This document shows, one piece after another, positions 1 through 12,040 of a stretch of DNA of 64,000 bases (position 1 is its first letter; every line of letters begins with the position of its first letter). This stretch comes from Yamagishiella unicocca. Its lineage: Eukaryota > Chlorophyta > Chlorophyceae > Chlamydomonadales > Volvocaceae. The position numbers and the translations under genes were made by a program. The stretch lies in assembly GCA_003116995.1 (NCBI GenBank), contig BDSL01000010.1, positions 1,664,319-1,728,318 on the forward strand, in the 5' to 3' direction. Under the pieces are notes generated by a model that ran no database searches, was not told the origin of the DNA, and was given only the letters and a program-made list of their open reading frames with translations.

Positions 1-792
1 CTGACAACATGACGTGCGCCCAATCGTCCAATCGTCGATCCTTGTACACCTTCCTCCTTAGGCTCCATCCAGTCATTATCTACAATGAGCTGAGTGGAGG
101 CGGTGAGGGCGGAGGCGGTGAGGGTGGAGGCGATGAGGGCGGAGGCGGCGCAATGGACGGCGGCGCCCGGCCGTCTGGTGAGAGCGCGGGGCTGGGGCTG
201 GGACTGGGGACTGCAGCTGAGTGTGCCTGAAAACGAGGCCGCACATTTCAGGACTGCTGGCATCTTTCCCCTGGCTGCAGGTGCAGGACAGGCACCAGAC
301 GCACCTCCAACGGCGGAGACCCCCAGGTACCGTACCGTAGTGGAGCTGTCCGGTCTGAGCGGGAGGTCGTCCAATCTTGTATATGTACGGGTTGATGCGA
401 CATGATCGTACGACATGATGGTGTGTGTTGCTGGTCTGAGAAGGGCGGTGGGGTCGTCCGGTTGGCATTGGTGCCTAGCATAAGCGTGTGCTTCCACCAA
501 TCCATTTGACAGCCCCGTGGGTCACTGCGTGCCTCGCCACCCGGGGGACCTCACCCTGGGGTTCGCCTCGCTCATATCGCCTCCTATGCCCCTCAATGCA
601 CCTGTACGGGGCCTTATCGTATGCCTCCAACTGCTTTTGCTGTCCTTGCCGGCGAAAGTAAATCGGCGCTTCCCTTCCTCCTCCTCCTCCTCCTCCTCCT
701 CCTCCTCCTCCTCCTCCTCCTCCTTCCTGGCGCAACTACTCCGCACCCTCCTGCGATCGCTCCCGGCTGTGCGCCTTCCTCTGCCGCGGCAG
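1..792. other. Upstream region of cyclase copy A, no exon resolved
   Basis: GC-rich DNA 5' of the first recognisable exon of cyclase copy A. It contains a GAGGGCGGAGGC-like purine repeat near 95-150 and a TCC microsatellite at 676-723. The missing 5' exons of copy A must lie here or beyond the left edge, but no segment could be joined in phase to the exon at 793. Open frames across it are low-complexity. Confidence 0.4.
676..723 (+). repeat. (TCC)n microsatellite, about 16 units
   Basis: Uninterrupted TCC trinucleotide run in the intron preceding the PAS exon of cyclase copy A. It produces poly-Ser and poly-Leu open frames on the plus strand and poly-Glu and poly-Arg ones on the minus strand; these are artefacts. 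Confidence 0.95.
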
Positions 793-3700
793 GCTGGGCT
801 ACCTGACGTTCACCGACACCAGCGACTCGGCGGCCCGACTGTACGAGGGCATGATGCGAGACCACATGGGCCTCAAGTACACGCCCAACCCCGTCACGAT
901 GGTGGATGCCGAGGGCGTCGTGATGGTGCAGAACGCAGCCAGCTCCTCCGCCATCGGTACCCACGGGTGCGTGTATGGCACTGTAGCGCCTGCCCCACCG
1001 GCCGTACCCATGCGTGGGTGTACGGCACTGTAGCGCCCGCCACACCGGCCGTACCCACGGGTGGGTGTACGGCACTGTAGCGCCCGCCCCACCGGCCGTG
1101 CATCCCGAATCATGCGCGAGGAGCGGAGGGGCCCAGTGCTGCACTGGCCCGGGTGCAAATGATACATGGAAGGGTGTGGGATATAAGCCGGTACGCGGAC
1201 GGGACGGGACGGGCCCGGCTGACCCAACATGTCGCTGGGGGTCTCAACCCGTGCCTTGCTCCTAGGGCCACGTGTCGTACATCTGCGCGGCTCTTTCCCA
1301 CCCTCAGCCAGCATGTTTCCCACCCTCAGCCAGCATGGGGTCCTCCCTGGACGTGCGCACCCCGGTCGCAGGTACGAGGCTCGGCTCCCCGGCAGCGCCC
1401 GCTTCAACTACCTGTCGCAGCTCTTCTGCAGCGACCCCTCGGCGCTCGAGGACATGCGCGCGGTCACGGCCACCGGGCGCACCTGGTCTCGCCGCCTGTG
1501 CATCAGCGACAGCCCCGCGCTGCGCATGTGGCTCGAACTGCGAGATGGCGAGGAGAGGTGGCACGACGTGCAGGTCAGGGCTGGGTGGCGGGCAGGGCAA
1601 GGAGACTGGAGTGGGGCTGGGTGGCGGCACCTGCAATGCAGCGGACAAGACTGTGGTGCACCATTCCCTGCCCTTGTATTGAGTCACACACCCAATATGT
1701 CGGTTGTCCCGGCGGTCGCCTGCTGCGCAGCTCCCTCTCTCACCCTTAGCTGTAACCGTGCTCCCATCCTGCTGCTCCGCCCGTGCACTTCATCGGCGGC
1801 CCTTAGATCTCGCGGCTGCGTGATCCGATCTACCTGACCCCGTCTTTCATAGTGGCGGAGACCGACGTCACCGCCACCGTGCTGGCGCAGCGGCAGGTGG
1901 CTCACCTGCACCGGCAGCAGCAGGCGCTGCTCAAACAGATCCTGCCGCAACAGGTGAGGCGCTCTGGGCGGACAAGGGGCGGGGTCGCGGTGTGAACATG
2001 TCCGGAAGTGGGCACGTCCAGTTCAGGGTTGGAAACGTACGGCGGGGTGTGATCCAGGGTCGGCTGGGTTTCCTGGGGTCGCCGCACGACAGGGCACAAC
2101 AACGGTGCTGGAGGTTCCGCTCGCTGCCGTACGTTGTGTCGCAGGTAATTGACGTCATGCTAGTGGACACGGACGAGGCAGCCGAAGCCGACCAGGACGG
2201 GTATGACAGCGCCCGCAGCACTCGCAGCAACCTTCCGACAGGTAGCAGTGACGCCAACAGTTCCAACTTCACGGCAATGATGGACGCCTTCACTTCCGCA
2301 TCCACGCCACCGACCACGCCCGGGACAACGCCGACCGGAACCCCCACCGCCTGCCAAGCTGAAGCGGCGCCCATGGTGTTCTCTCCGCAGCGCGCGGCAC
2401 AGCACCCGCACCGCCCTTCGCAGCACCGGCTCTCAATGTCCAACCTTCGTTTAGGGAGCGGATCCTGGGGTGCGGCAGCGGATGCGGCTGGGATGGCCAA
2501 TGGATCCGTCCTGCTGATGATGCCGGATGGATCCACGCAGCCGCTGGATCTCATGATGGACGACACCAGCGACAGCGACAGCGCCATCCAGCTGACGCGC
2601 CGCCAGGTCATGTCGTTGGCCACGTGGCACGACCAGGTCACCGTCCTCTTCGCGGATAGTGAGTATTGGTTGTGGGGCGGCTGGAGTGGGGCGGTTAAGG
2701 AGGCGGCGCGTGGTGGGGGCAGTGGGTGCGTATGGGGGCGATGCCGGACTGTGGCGGCCGGCTTGCACAGGGCGCGGTAATGGTACGGCTGCCAGCCGGA
2801 CCTAGTGGGCAGCAGATGGCAGATGCTGGTACTTGCGTGCCCACCCTTCCTTTCGCAGCTCAAGATTCACTCCTTTCTGCTCCTCGCTGTCGTACTCCCG
2901 CAGTCAAGGGCTTCACGACGATGTCTCAGCAGCTGCATCCCGCCCGGGTGATGCTCTTCCTGGACACCCTCTACAACGCCTTCGACCTGCTGCTGGACGA
3001 GTTCGGCTGCTACAAGGTGTGGCGAAGTAGGGTGCACGGGGCCGGTAACTAGCGCAACTAGCACAGGGAGTGGACGCCCTGTGTAGCCAGTTGAGGGCTT
3101 ACGTGTTCATTGCGGGTGGCATGTAATACCGCGGAAGCCGAAACAGCCCTAGCTATTACTACTACTACAACCCTAGCTGCTACTACTACACCCCTAGCTA
3201 CTACTACACCCCTAGCTACTACTACACCCCTAGCTTACAACTACAACCCTAGCTATTACTACACCCCTAGCTACTACACACAGGTGATTGACGGTATGTG
3301 CCCCTCATGCCCCTTTTCCCCTCCCGCACGTCTCTTCATCGACCAGGTGGAGACCATTGGAGGTGAGTGATGGGTCGGCTGCAACCACCAAAGACGGGTA
3401 CATCTCTGCGCAAGGAGGTACAGGCGGGGGCTCGCACCTGATGTTTTCAAGCGTTGTATACACGAAACACAATGCAATCGTTATGACTGGTGCATGTGAG
3501 TGATTGCGTTGTTTCATGCCGGCGTATGGCTCAAGTAAGGCCTCTGTCATCCCAAGCTTCTCTAACAAGCGGTGCTGTGCCACTGCCTCCCCGCCCTACT
3601 TGCTTGCCTGCGCCCATCCGCCGTCGCGCCCACGCAGACTGCTACATGGTATGCGGCGGCCTCTTTGCGCGGCCCGGCCACGGTGACGAGATGCTGCTGG

Positions 3701-4565
3701 GCGGCTTCGACCCCAACCACGCGGCCAAGGTGCTTCGTTTCGCGCAGCAGATGATCAGTGTGGCCTCGCGGCTGCGCACTCCGCTTGGCGACCCGGTGCA
3801 GCTGCGCATCGGGGTGCACAGCGGGCCTTGCATGAGCGGAGTGGTGGGCCGCCGCATGCCGCGCTTCTGCCTCTTCGGCGACACCATCAACACCGCCAGT
3901 CGCATGGAGAGCACGGGCGTGCCGGGGCAGGTACACGCCAGCGAGGTGAGGCGAGCGCAGTGGGGTGGGAACTGGGGGAGCTGCAGGAGCTTTGCCGCAA
4001 GTGGTAATCGGAGGACGAAGTTGACCACCACCGAGACCACGATCCATGTTTGGCTGCCCCTATGCTCTCCTTTGTAACACCACGCTGACGTCTCATCCTT
4101 GCGGACCCCCGGCATACAGGCCACAACGGCCCTGCTGCCCGACGAGCCGTGGGAGGCACGCGGGCAAGGAATTGACATCAAGGGCAAGGGGCTCATGAAG
4201 GTGGGCGAATCGGGGACGTGGTGTGGCAGGGGGTGGCTAGGCGGGTGACCCTGTTGGTGTGCCTTGCGCGGACCGCATGATAGGAATTGTAATGGTTAGA
4301 TCGCTCGGCTTATGGGAAGGTATCATTATGTCCCAACTGTTTCCCTGTCCGCCGCTGTGCACGTTTGAGCTGAAACCTACCAGTCGGTCGCACCCGGTCT
4401 ACACCATTGACTGTTGACGTGTGTGCATCCCGCCGACACCCTCCGCTGCCCTGCCAGACGTTCCTGTGGGGCGGGGACCTGGCGTGCATGTGCCACAGGA
4501 CCCGGGATCGCGTCATCAGCGCCATTGCTGGCGTCCGCCCTCCCGCTCCCACTGAGACAGCATAA
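793..4565 (+). CDS. Guanylate-cyclase-like gene copy A, 5'-incomplete (PAS + class III cyclase)
   Basis: Predicted to convert GTP to cGMP. Nine phase-consistent exons: 793-966, 1372-1573, 1807-1953, 2145-2658, 2904-3016, 3347-3362, 3638-3945, 4120-4200, 4458-4565 (stop TAA). They encode 553 residues of the 3' portion. Exons 1-2 give a PAS-like domain ([13 protein letters not shown] onward). Exon 3 gives a signalling helix ending KQILPQQ. Exon 4 gives an acidic, Ser/Thr-rich linker of about 150 residues, then VTVLFADI. Exons 5-7 give the catalytic core: ADIKGFTTMS and VETIGDCYMV carry the two metal aspartates, and [15 protein letters not shown] carries the Asn/Arg transition-state pair. Glu in VETIGD and Cys in FCLFGD are the guanine-type recognition residues of class III cyclases, so GTP is favoured over ATP by inference. 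Exons 8-9 give the KGKGLMKTFLWGGD tail. The N-terminus (ectodomain, membrane anchor or soluble) is not visible. Confidence 0.8.
957..1097 (+). repeat. 47-bp minisatellite, 3 copies, spanning a splice donor
   Basis: Three consecutive 47-bp monomers (957-1003, 1004-1050, 1051-1097), each beginning GTACCCA and ending CCCACCGGCC or a close variant. The donor of the first PAS exon (966/967) lies inside monomer 1. The equivalent junctions in copies B and D carry a single monomer. Confidence 0.9.
3150..3285 (+). repeat. CTACTACTA/ACCCCTAGCT short tandem repeat in cyclase A intron 5
   Basis: Irregular repeats of about 20 bp built from CTACTACTAC and ACCCCTAGCT, filling most of the 330-bp intron between the ADIKGFTT exon and the 16-nt exon. 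Copy C has the same array (about 16520-16640). In copies B and D only a remnant (AGCTAGGGTTGG near 8050 and 20940) is left beside a large insertion. Confidence 0.8.
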
Positions 4566-6267
4566 CATTCTTCGTGACTGCTGTCAAACAGTAACAATAT
4601 GCACGACAGAGAAGTTGAGCCGTACAGCTCCCTTCATTGTACGACTTCATTGTACGCTGTGTACTTGGCGGTCGAGCGAAGGCCGGCCTCGCAAACCCCT
4701 CGTGATGGGATTAGTAAGCAACTTCTGGTGGCAGGGCCCTGCCGTGGCATGCCAACATCGTTGTTTATTGCATGTGCTGAATGTACAATTCATGGGGCCA
4801 TCTTGAACTGTGGTTTCGGAGCCTTGAGGCACGTATGGCACGAGCAACGGCGCCGTGCACAGGCCATATGGGCGCACCCTATGGTCTACCGCGGTTTCCT
4901 CGCGCTTGCAAAGGTTGCTTCGTTCCGAACGGAACTTTAGGAGAGTCTCCACGCTGATGTATCGTACGGAACCTTGAGATGGCTGGAGCACGGCTGCCTG
5001 CCTGCGTATGGCGGTGGCCTGTTCGATGCCCCAACTGAGTTGGCCACAGCCCTGCATGTCCATTTCCTAGGGCCGGTTCCGCCCGCAGCCGTAAGAAACC
5101 GCGTTAAACAATGTCGATTGAACCACCTGAGCGTCCGCTTCTACTGACGGAGCGCCATGGACTATGCCCGGCACCGGCAGTATTGTGGCGGTTCTGATGG
5201 CCTCTGGTTTGCCTGTATGAGCAGTGACACCACTTCATGACGTGCGCAGGCATCGGAATGGCCGCGGAAACACGCTGCAATGCGGCTTTTGGTTGATTGC
5301 GATACTCCGGAAGCATGGGCCTGAGGCTGCCGAGGGTGGTGAAGTTGGGGCAACTCTTATGTTCGTGGGAAATTTTTCAAGAAGCACCGTTGCAGCATCA
5401 AGGGTGCGTGGCATTGCATTTATTGAGGCCCGTCACATCCAGGCCCGTGTGGTTAATACCTTCAAACACACCTCGCCATCTTCGCACACTGTTGAAAACC
5501 CCGGCCGCCCAATCCGGCCCAAGCTGCTCTTCCATATATATCGCTCAACACATTACTTTTATTGAGTCGACCATTACTGGTGGCAACCATAGGATTAATG
5601 CGTGTAACTGACACGAAATTGGTTTCGCGTCCAGCTATTGCCGTACTCTGGCAGGCACACTCCCGCATCCAAGTACGACAAAGCAGCTCCACGAGCCTCT
5701 AGCTCTTCTGAGCCTATCTGGACCTTACGGGCCCGTAGGGAAAAAACATATGTTAGCTGTATAGCTCGCGTCTGCAGGTTGAAATTGCTTCCTGCAATGC
5801 GATTAAATTCGGCCTTTGTGTCGTGCCGTCAATTGCAAACTGCGTATGCGCTCCGCCCACGTGAGGCACTTCGGTCATCTGAACGCCCCCAACCCCCCCA
5901 ACAGAAATGCTAGAAACGCCAGAGGACGCTCCCAGCCTCTCACCTGGCAGTCCTATCAAGCATGACATTGCTGCAAGACTGACGAATGGAGGCATTTGCC
6001 CTCATCATCGCACTCCGCAGGTTTCGCTTCCTGCCCTGTCCTGCCTCCTCTCACACACACTGCCGCATCTGTCCTACTAGGAACAGCGCGCCAATAACCA
6101 AGGAAAAGGTGGTTGCATAGATAACAACCGTACAAAGTGAAACCCACAGCGGAAAAAGGTCGTCATCCGACAGTTCTTCGTTGTGTAAGGCCACTAGTCG
6201 GCGCTCTCATACAGCGCTCGGATGCGGGTCGTCCTCCTGTTCGTGCATGCCGTATCCACCAACATAC
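4566..6267. other. Convergent spacer between cyclase copies A and B
   Basis: Lies between the stop codons of convergent copies A (+) and B (-). The part from about 5180 onward matches 18068-19240 of unit 2; about 4640-5167 is absent from unit 2 (insertion here or deletion there). No convincing gene was seen; open frames are short and not conserved between the two units. Confidence 0.6.
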
Positions 6268-9200
6268 TTACTTGTACATGCTGCCCCATTGCTCATCTCG
6301 CAGGTTGGAAAGCCGGGTCCGGCCGACCGCGGGGTGGCCAACTAGGCGGCCAAGGGCCGCACCGACCATCGGGATGAACCCCGCCTCTTCGCACTCGCAG
6401 CCGCTGCTGAGCGCAGTCGCAAACGAAGACGAGGCTACTGTCTCTTCGGGAAAGGTCCGGCCAACCAGCGGGCAGCAACCGCCCATTGCGCTGACGGTAC
6501 GTCCGCGTGGCTTACGCCATGCGCTGGACAAGTCTCCGCCCCAGATGAATGTCTGCAGCGAACGAAGTGGGGGTCGTCATCAGTATATGGTACTTGTTGA
6601 CGATTGCACCTTTTGACGTATCATACGGGGCATTCCCCGTAATTGACGCACGTACTCACCGCACACACGCCCGAAGCTCGAATGGGTACCACCCTGGCCA
6701 TGTGCAATCTCCCGTAGGAGGGGTGCACAAGCATGAGGCTCCGCTGCTGCACTCGCGCCCGTGTATGGCAATTCACTCTATATGGCAATTGCGCACCACG
6801 TCGCGCTGTTGCACACTGGCCAACCTGCCCGCCACGCGCAGCGACCTATCCTGCCGCGTCATCCCCTCATATGCGCCCACCTTCATGAGCCCCTTGCCCT
6901 TGACTTCGATCTCGTGGCCGCGTGAGCTCCACGGCTCGGTGGGCAGCTGGGCCCTTGTGGCCTGTATGCCGGGTAGGGGACCCGTGCAGGTGGGGGGCAG
7001 AAAATGAAGGCGACGAGCGCAAATGACGGGATCCGCGCCCCCGGGGTGGTGCTATTCGCCTGGAAGGTGCCACGTGTCGACGTGTATGCACGTGCCAAAC
7101 GAGTCCCACCCCTGCACCTTTACCACCGCAGCAGGACGTGGACGTATAGGCGTACTTGCTTTTGGCAAGGGGTGAGAATTACCGCATGCATACATATAGA
7201 AGGCATGTCGATCCGTTCGTTATCCCCGGGAATATACATGCAAACATATGGCGGCTGCACCGCCCATCTGGCGGCACGACTAAGCCGTGGGATTTCGCCC
7301 CAGCAAATCCCCCTTTTCACCCACCGGCAACATCCCGCCCATATCTCACCTCGCTGGCGTGTACCTGCCCCGCCACGCCCGTGCTCTCCATGCGACTGGC
7401 GGTGTTGATGGTGTCGCCGAAGAGGCAGAAGCGCGGCATGCGGCGGCCCACCACTCCGCTCATGCAAGGCCCGCTGTGCACCCCGATGCGCAGCTGCACC
7501 GGGTCGCCAAGCGGAGTGCGCAGCCGCGAGGCCACACTGATCATCTGCTGCGCGAAACGAAGCACCTTGGCCGCGTGGTTGGGGTCGAAGCCGCCCAGCA
7601 GCATCTCGTCACCGTGGCCGGGCCGCGCAAAGAGGCCGCCGCATACCATGTAGCAGTCTGCGTGGGCGCGACGGCGGATGGGCGCAGGCAAGCAAGTAGG
7701 CCGAGGAGGCAGGGGCACAGCACCGCTTGTTAGAGCAGCTTGGGATGACAGAGGCCTTACTTGAGCCATATGCCGGCGTGGGGCTTGTACCATGCGTACG
7801 CCGGCATGAAACAACGCAATCATTCACATACACCAGTCATAATGCAGTGCATTGTGTTTCGTGTATACAACGCTTGCAAACATCAGGTGCGAGCCCCCCG
7901 CCTGTACCTCCTTGCGCAGGGATGTACCCGTCTTGGAGGTTGCAGCCGACCCATCCACTCACCTCCAATGGTCTCCACCTGGTCGATGAAGAGACGTGCG
8001 GGAGGGGAAAAGGGGCATGAGGCGCATACCGTCAATCACCTGTGAAGTACAGCTAGGGTTGGATCTTGGATGGGCTTCCGGGCATCGCAGTGTTACAGCC
8101 CTTTTGTCACCTGACACCCGCAGCACGCGGATGAAGCCGTTAGCCGATCGATCAGACATTGCTGGCCCCTCTCCCCACCCCCCGCGCGCGCAGGGCGCAC
8201 CACTCTCTGCTCTAGCTGCGCGGGTCGCCCTCGCGGCCCCGTACACCTTACTCACGGCCCCGTACATCTTACTCGCGGCCCCCCACTCCAACAACGAGTA
8301 ACTCCACTGCTTCGGCCTCCGCGCGTGTATGAGCGTCACCCGCCACCGGTGATGCCCGCGCTGTCAGGACTTACACCCCGCTGACGTCGCAGCACTGCGT
8401 GCGAGCGCGGAAATGCTAAAAAGCATCTTCGACCAATATCGGCTGGAAGCCTCACTACCGGGTCCTACATGGCCACGAGAGCCCGGCTGTGGTTGACGCT
8501 CTCCTCCGTGTCTGTCACCTTAATCCCGGCTAGCTTGCTCACGCTCCGCTCCTGGCCGCAACTAGCACCACCTGCGTGGTATATGCCGTCTTCGCTGACC
8601 TCAACGAGGCATTTGCGGCCACCAGCTGTGAGTCCGCAAACGCGCTCTCGCTTCCGTTGCGTACACCGCCCACACCAGCGCCCTCCAAACTCCAACCCCT
8701 CCACACCGCCTCGACACCGACCCTGCCGTGGATGCGCACTTCGCCCCCTTCAGCCTCCCCACCCTCCAACGCCCTTCAACGGCATCACCGCCTGCGCCCC
8801 CCAGCCACCTGGTCCTCAACCAGTGCCCCCTGCCCGCATGATTCGTGGCGACCGCCGTCACTGCCCGCTCTGGGCGCTGGCCAGATGAGTTGCAACGAAT
8901 GGGTAGGGAGGAATGTATAGTTGGAATCTGGTTGCCCGTACGCTTGCGTCCTTGTCTGCGTGCATACTTGTGCTCGTTTGTGCTATCGCGTTTTCTGGTC
9001 CTCCATGGCGGCACGACTTCGGCTTCCTGCTTCGACGCTGGCTGGCCAAGCCCGACAAGTTACTTTGTCGCCACTGTAACGGTCTGGATCCAGGTTCCGA
9101 CGGCTCCGGGTTCCGACAACTCTCGCTCTAGCGTGTCCAGCCCCCCGCGCCTGGACAGCCATCAGCTCTGACCGCCACCCTGCCCTCGGACCAGCCACCA

Positions 9201-12040
9201 GCCACCAGCCGGTCGACCCCGCCATGTAACGCAGCCGAGCCATCCCCCCCTTGCCCTGCCGCATCCCCATCCTCCCTCGGCACCGTCTCCCTCTCGCCCC
9301 CCCTTTACCACCCCCCTGCCGTACCCCGCTAGATACATCACCCGTTTCGCTGCCTCACGCGCGTCCTGATGCCTGCTGCCGCCCCCCCTCCCGCACACTC
9401 CGCGATGACGGACGTCGCTAACCGCTTTGGGCTCTGGCCAGGTGGGTCACACGGCCGCTTTCGGGATATAGAAGCTGCTTCCTTGTACGCTTAGGTTTCG
9501 GCGTGGGCTTCCGGATGCTTCTACTGGTGCAGCCACGACCTCTCAAGGCGGCGCGGCTCGAGCTTCGGTGCCGGGAACAGGCGCTTGCCGGCCAAAATAG
9601 GTAAAGAATCTCGCCCCCACGGCAACTGCATGTATGCGGTCTGGGGCGGGGTCGGGCCGGGCTACGACACGTCTCCGTCTACATCCAGCCCACAACCCAA
9701 GTTTTCTGTGTGTGCTCCAAACGTCGACGCCATCTTGCCCGGTAGTCGGTATCTTTTCCTCTAGAACCACGAAGTCGAAGGGCCGCGTCCACAGACTTCC
9801 GGTAGCCAAAACCAGGTTTCTCGGCGCGCAAGCTCCAACACGGGTCCCAAACAATTCGCCGGGTACTTGTCTCCCCCATCATCTCCTATGTCGTGTCAAT
9901 GGGTTTTCTCGCCACCCTCTCACCTTGTAGCAGCCGCACTCGTCCAGCAGCAGGTCGAAGGCGTTGTAGAGGGTGTCCAGGAAGAGCATCACCCGGGCGG
10001 GGTGCAGCTGCTGAGACATCGTCGTGAAGCCCTTGACTGCGGAAGTACGACAGCGAGGAGCGGAAAGGAAGCGAGTTGGTACGGTGGGTGCTGCATGGAT
10101 TGAAGCAGTGCTGCGATGCTGGGCCTCCCTGCTGGGTGTGCACTGTGCAGAGCGCTCCGACCCTGCTGCCGGTTCCTCTAGGCCCACGCAGTGTGAAGGA
10201 AGGGACGCAGCAGGACCCCCCCCCTTCATCAACGCAGCAGGGACACCCCCCGCCTCATCAACGCAGCAGGGATCCCCAAACCACCCCCCGCCTCATCACC
10301 GCAGCCCGCAGCCCTCCTTAGGGTCTTGCAATTCCTCCAGGCCACCATTTACCCCACACTGGCCAGTCCCAGTCCCACTCACTGTCGGCAAAGAGCACGG
10401 TGACGTCCGCGTGCCACGTGGCCAGAGACGTGACCTGGCGCCGCGTGAGCTGGATGGCGCTGTCGCTGCCGCTGTCGCTGTCGCTGGTGTCGTCCACCGG
10501 CGCAAAATCCGACGCGACCGCCGCCGCCCCTGCGCCACCAGCCGCTGAACACCTGGAACGAAAGCCCGAAGCCAGCCGGCGGTTCAGCATTGGGCGGTGT
10601 TGCGAGAACGCTCTGAAGGGCGCCTCAACCTGGCTGGCTGGCGCGGCTCCGGACGAAGTGATCATGTGCGTGGACGTGCATGCGAAGGCGTCGTCCAATG
10701 CCGCTAAGCGGCCGCTGTCGTGTTGGGTGGCGCCGTCGTCGTTCTGGTCGTCGTCCATAGGAGAGGCCTGCTCTGAGTCCTTTGCGAGCATGACGTCGAT
10801 CACCTGGAGGTACGCACGAGTACGTGTTGAGATAGGGAGTGTGATTACAGGTGGGTGGGTGGATGGACGGGAGGTGTCCCATCAGGCGAGACATGTGTGC
10901 TCGGTGCAGTGAGCCACAGCCAATCATCTCGTCACGAACGAGCCCACCGCCGCACCGTCAGCGGGCAGCTAAGGACTCACATCACCAGGAGGACCCAGAC
11001 GGCAAGCGACCAAACTGACGGCAGGATTGGGTCGAATGAGGTCCAAATGAGGTTCACACCGCGACCCCGCCCCTTGTCCGCCCGGAGCGCCTCACCTGTT
11101 GCGGCAGGATCTGTTTGAGCAGCGCCTGCTGCTGCCGGTGCAGGTGGGCCACCTGCCGCTGCGCCAGCACGGTGGCGGTGACGTCGGTCTCCGCCACTAT
11201 GAAAGACGTGGTCAGGTAGATCGGATCACGCAGCCGCGAGATCTAAGGGCCGCCGATGAAGTGCACGGGCGGAGCAGCAGGATGGGAGCACGGTTACAAC
11301 AGGGGTGAGAAGGGGGAGCTGCGCAGCAGGCAACCGCCGGGACAACCGACATGCTGGGTGTGTGACTCAGTACGAGGGCAGGAAATGGTGCACCACAGTC
11401 TTGTTCGCGGCAGCGCAGGCGCCGCCACCCAGCCGCACTCCAGTCTCCTTGCCCTGCCCGCCACCCAGCCCTGACCTGCACGTCGTGCCACCTCTCCTCG
11501 CCATCTCGCAGTTGGAGCCACATGCGCAGCGCGGGGCTGTCGCTGATGCACAGGCGGCGAGACCAGGTGCGTCCGGTGGCCGTGACCGCGCGCATGTCCT
11601 CGTCCAGCGCGGAGGGGTCGCTGCAGAAGAGCTGCGACAGGTAGTTGAAGCGGGCGCTGCCGGGGAGCCGAGCCTCGTACCTGCGACCGGACAGTGAGTG
11701 TTCTGTGTGTGGCACGGACTCTTGGACCTTCGGACCCCAGGACGGTTGGAATACTTGCGCTGTTGCTCTAAACTCTGACCCACCATCACGACCTGGCCCC
11801 TCCGCTCATTGCGCATGAACGGAGGGCACAGTTGGCCAGGCAGGCGCTACAGTGCCGGACACCCACCCGTGGATGCCAATGGCGGAGGAACTGGCTGCGT
11901 TCTGCACGACGATGTCGCCCTCGGCATCGATCATGGTGATGGGGTTGGGCGTGTACTTGAGGCCCATGTGGTCTCGCATCATGCCCTCGTACAGTCGGGC
12001 CGCCGAGTCGCTGGTGTCGGTGAACGTCACGTAGCCCAGC
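6268..12040 (-). CDS. Guanylate-cyclase-like gene copy B, 5'-incomplete
   Basis: Same architecture as copy A on the opposite strand, predicted to make cGMP. Exons in transcript order: 12040-11867, 11680-11476, 11242-11096, 10803-10383, 10036-9924, 7978-7963 (16 nt), 7657-7350, 6961-6881, 6552-6268. All phases agree and give 582 residues ending in TAA. The PAS domain, the helix KQILPQQ, the metal aspartates in FADI and VETIGD, and [15 protein letters not shown] are all present. The linker exon (421 nt) and the last two exons ([19 protein letters not shown] onward) are diverged from copy A, while exon 7 differs from A by about one base in 308. The final codons overlap a good donor (GTAAGT), so a further exon is possible. 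Intron 5 is expanded to 1945 bp by a repeat insertion. Possible 5' exons are listed at 12752-13588. Confidence 0.8.
8045..9905. mobile_element. Repeat insertion of about 1.6-1.9 kb in intron 5 of cyclase copy B
   Basis: Intron 5 is 330 bp in copy A and 319 bp in C, but 1945 bp here. The added DNA shares blocks with other parts of the window. The block around 9400-9480 (GACGGACGTCGCTAACCGC then TTTGGGCTCTGGCCAGGTG) matches 54765-54860 in reverse. The block around 8850-9070 weakly resembles 60145-60330. No transposase or reverse-transcriptase motif and no clear terminal repeats were seen, so it looks like a non-autonomous element or a composite of dispersed repeats. Confidence 0.55.

Noticed and set aside
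474..1144. Open frames of poly-Ser, poly-Leu, poly-Glu, poly-Gly or poly-Arg
   Set aside because: They are translations of the TCC microsatellite at 676-723 and lack any flanking domain.
3150..3285. CTACTACTA array as a CRISPR-like or coding repeat
   Set aside because: No regular spacers; it lies within an intron bounded by firm exons and is a short tandem repeat.
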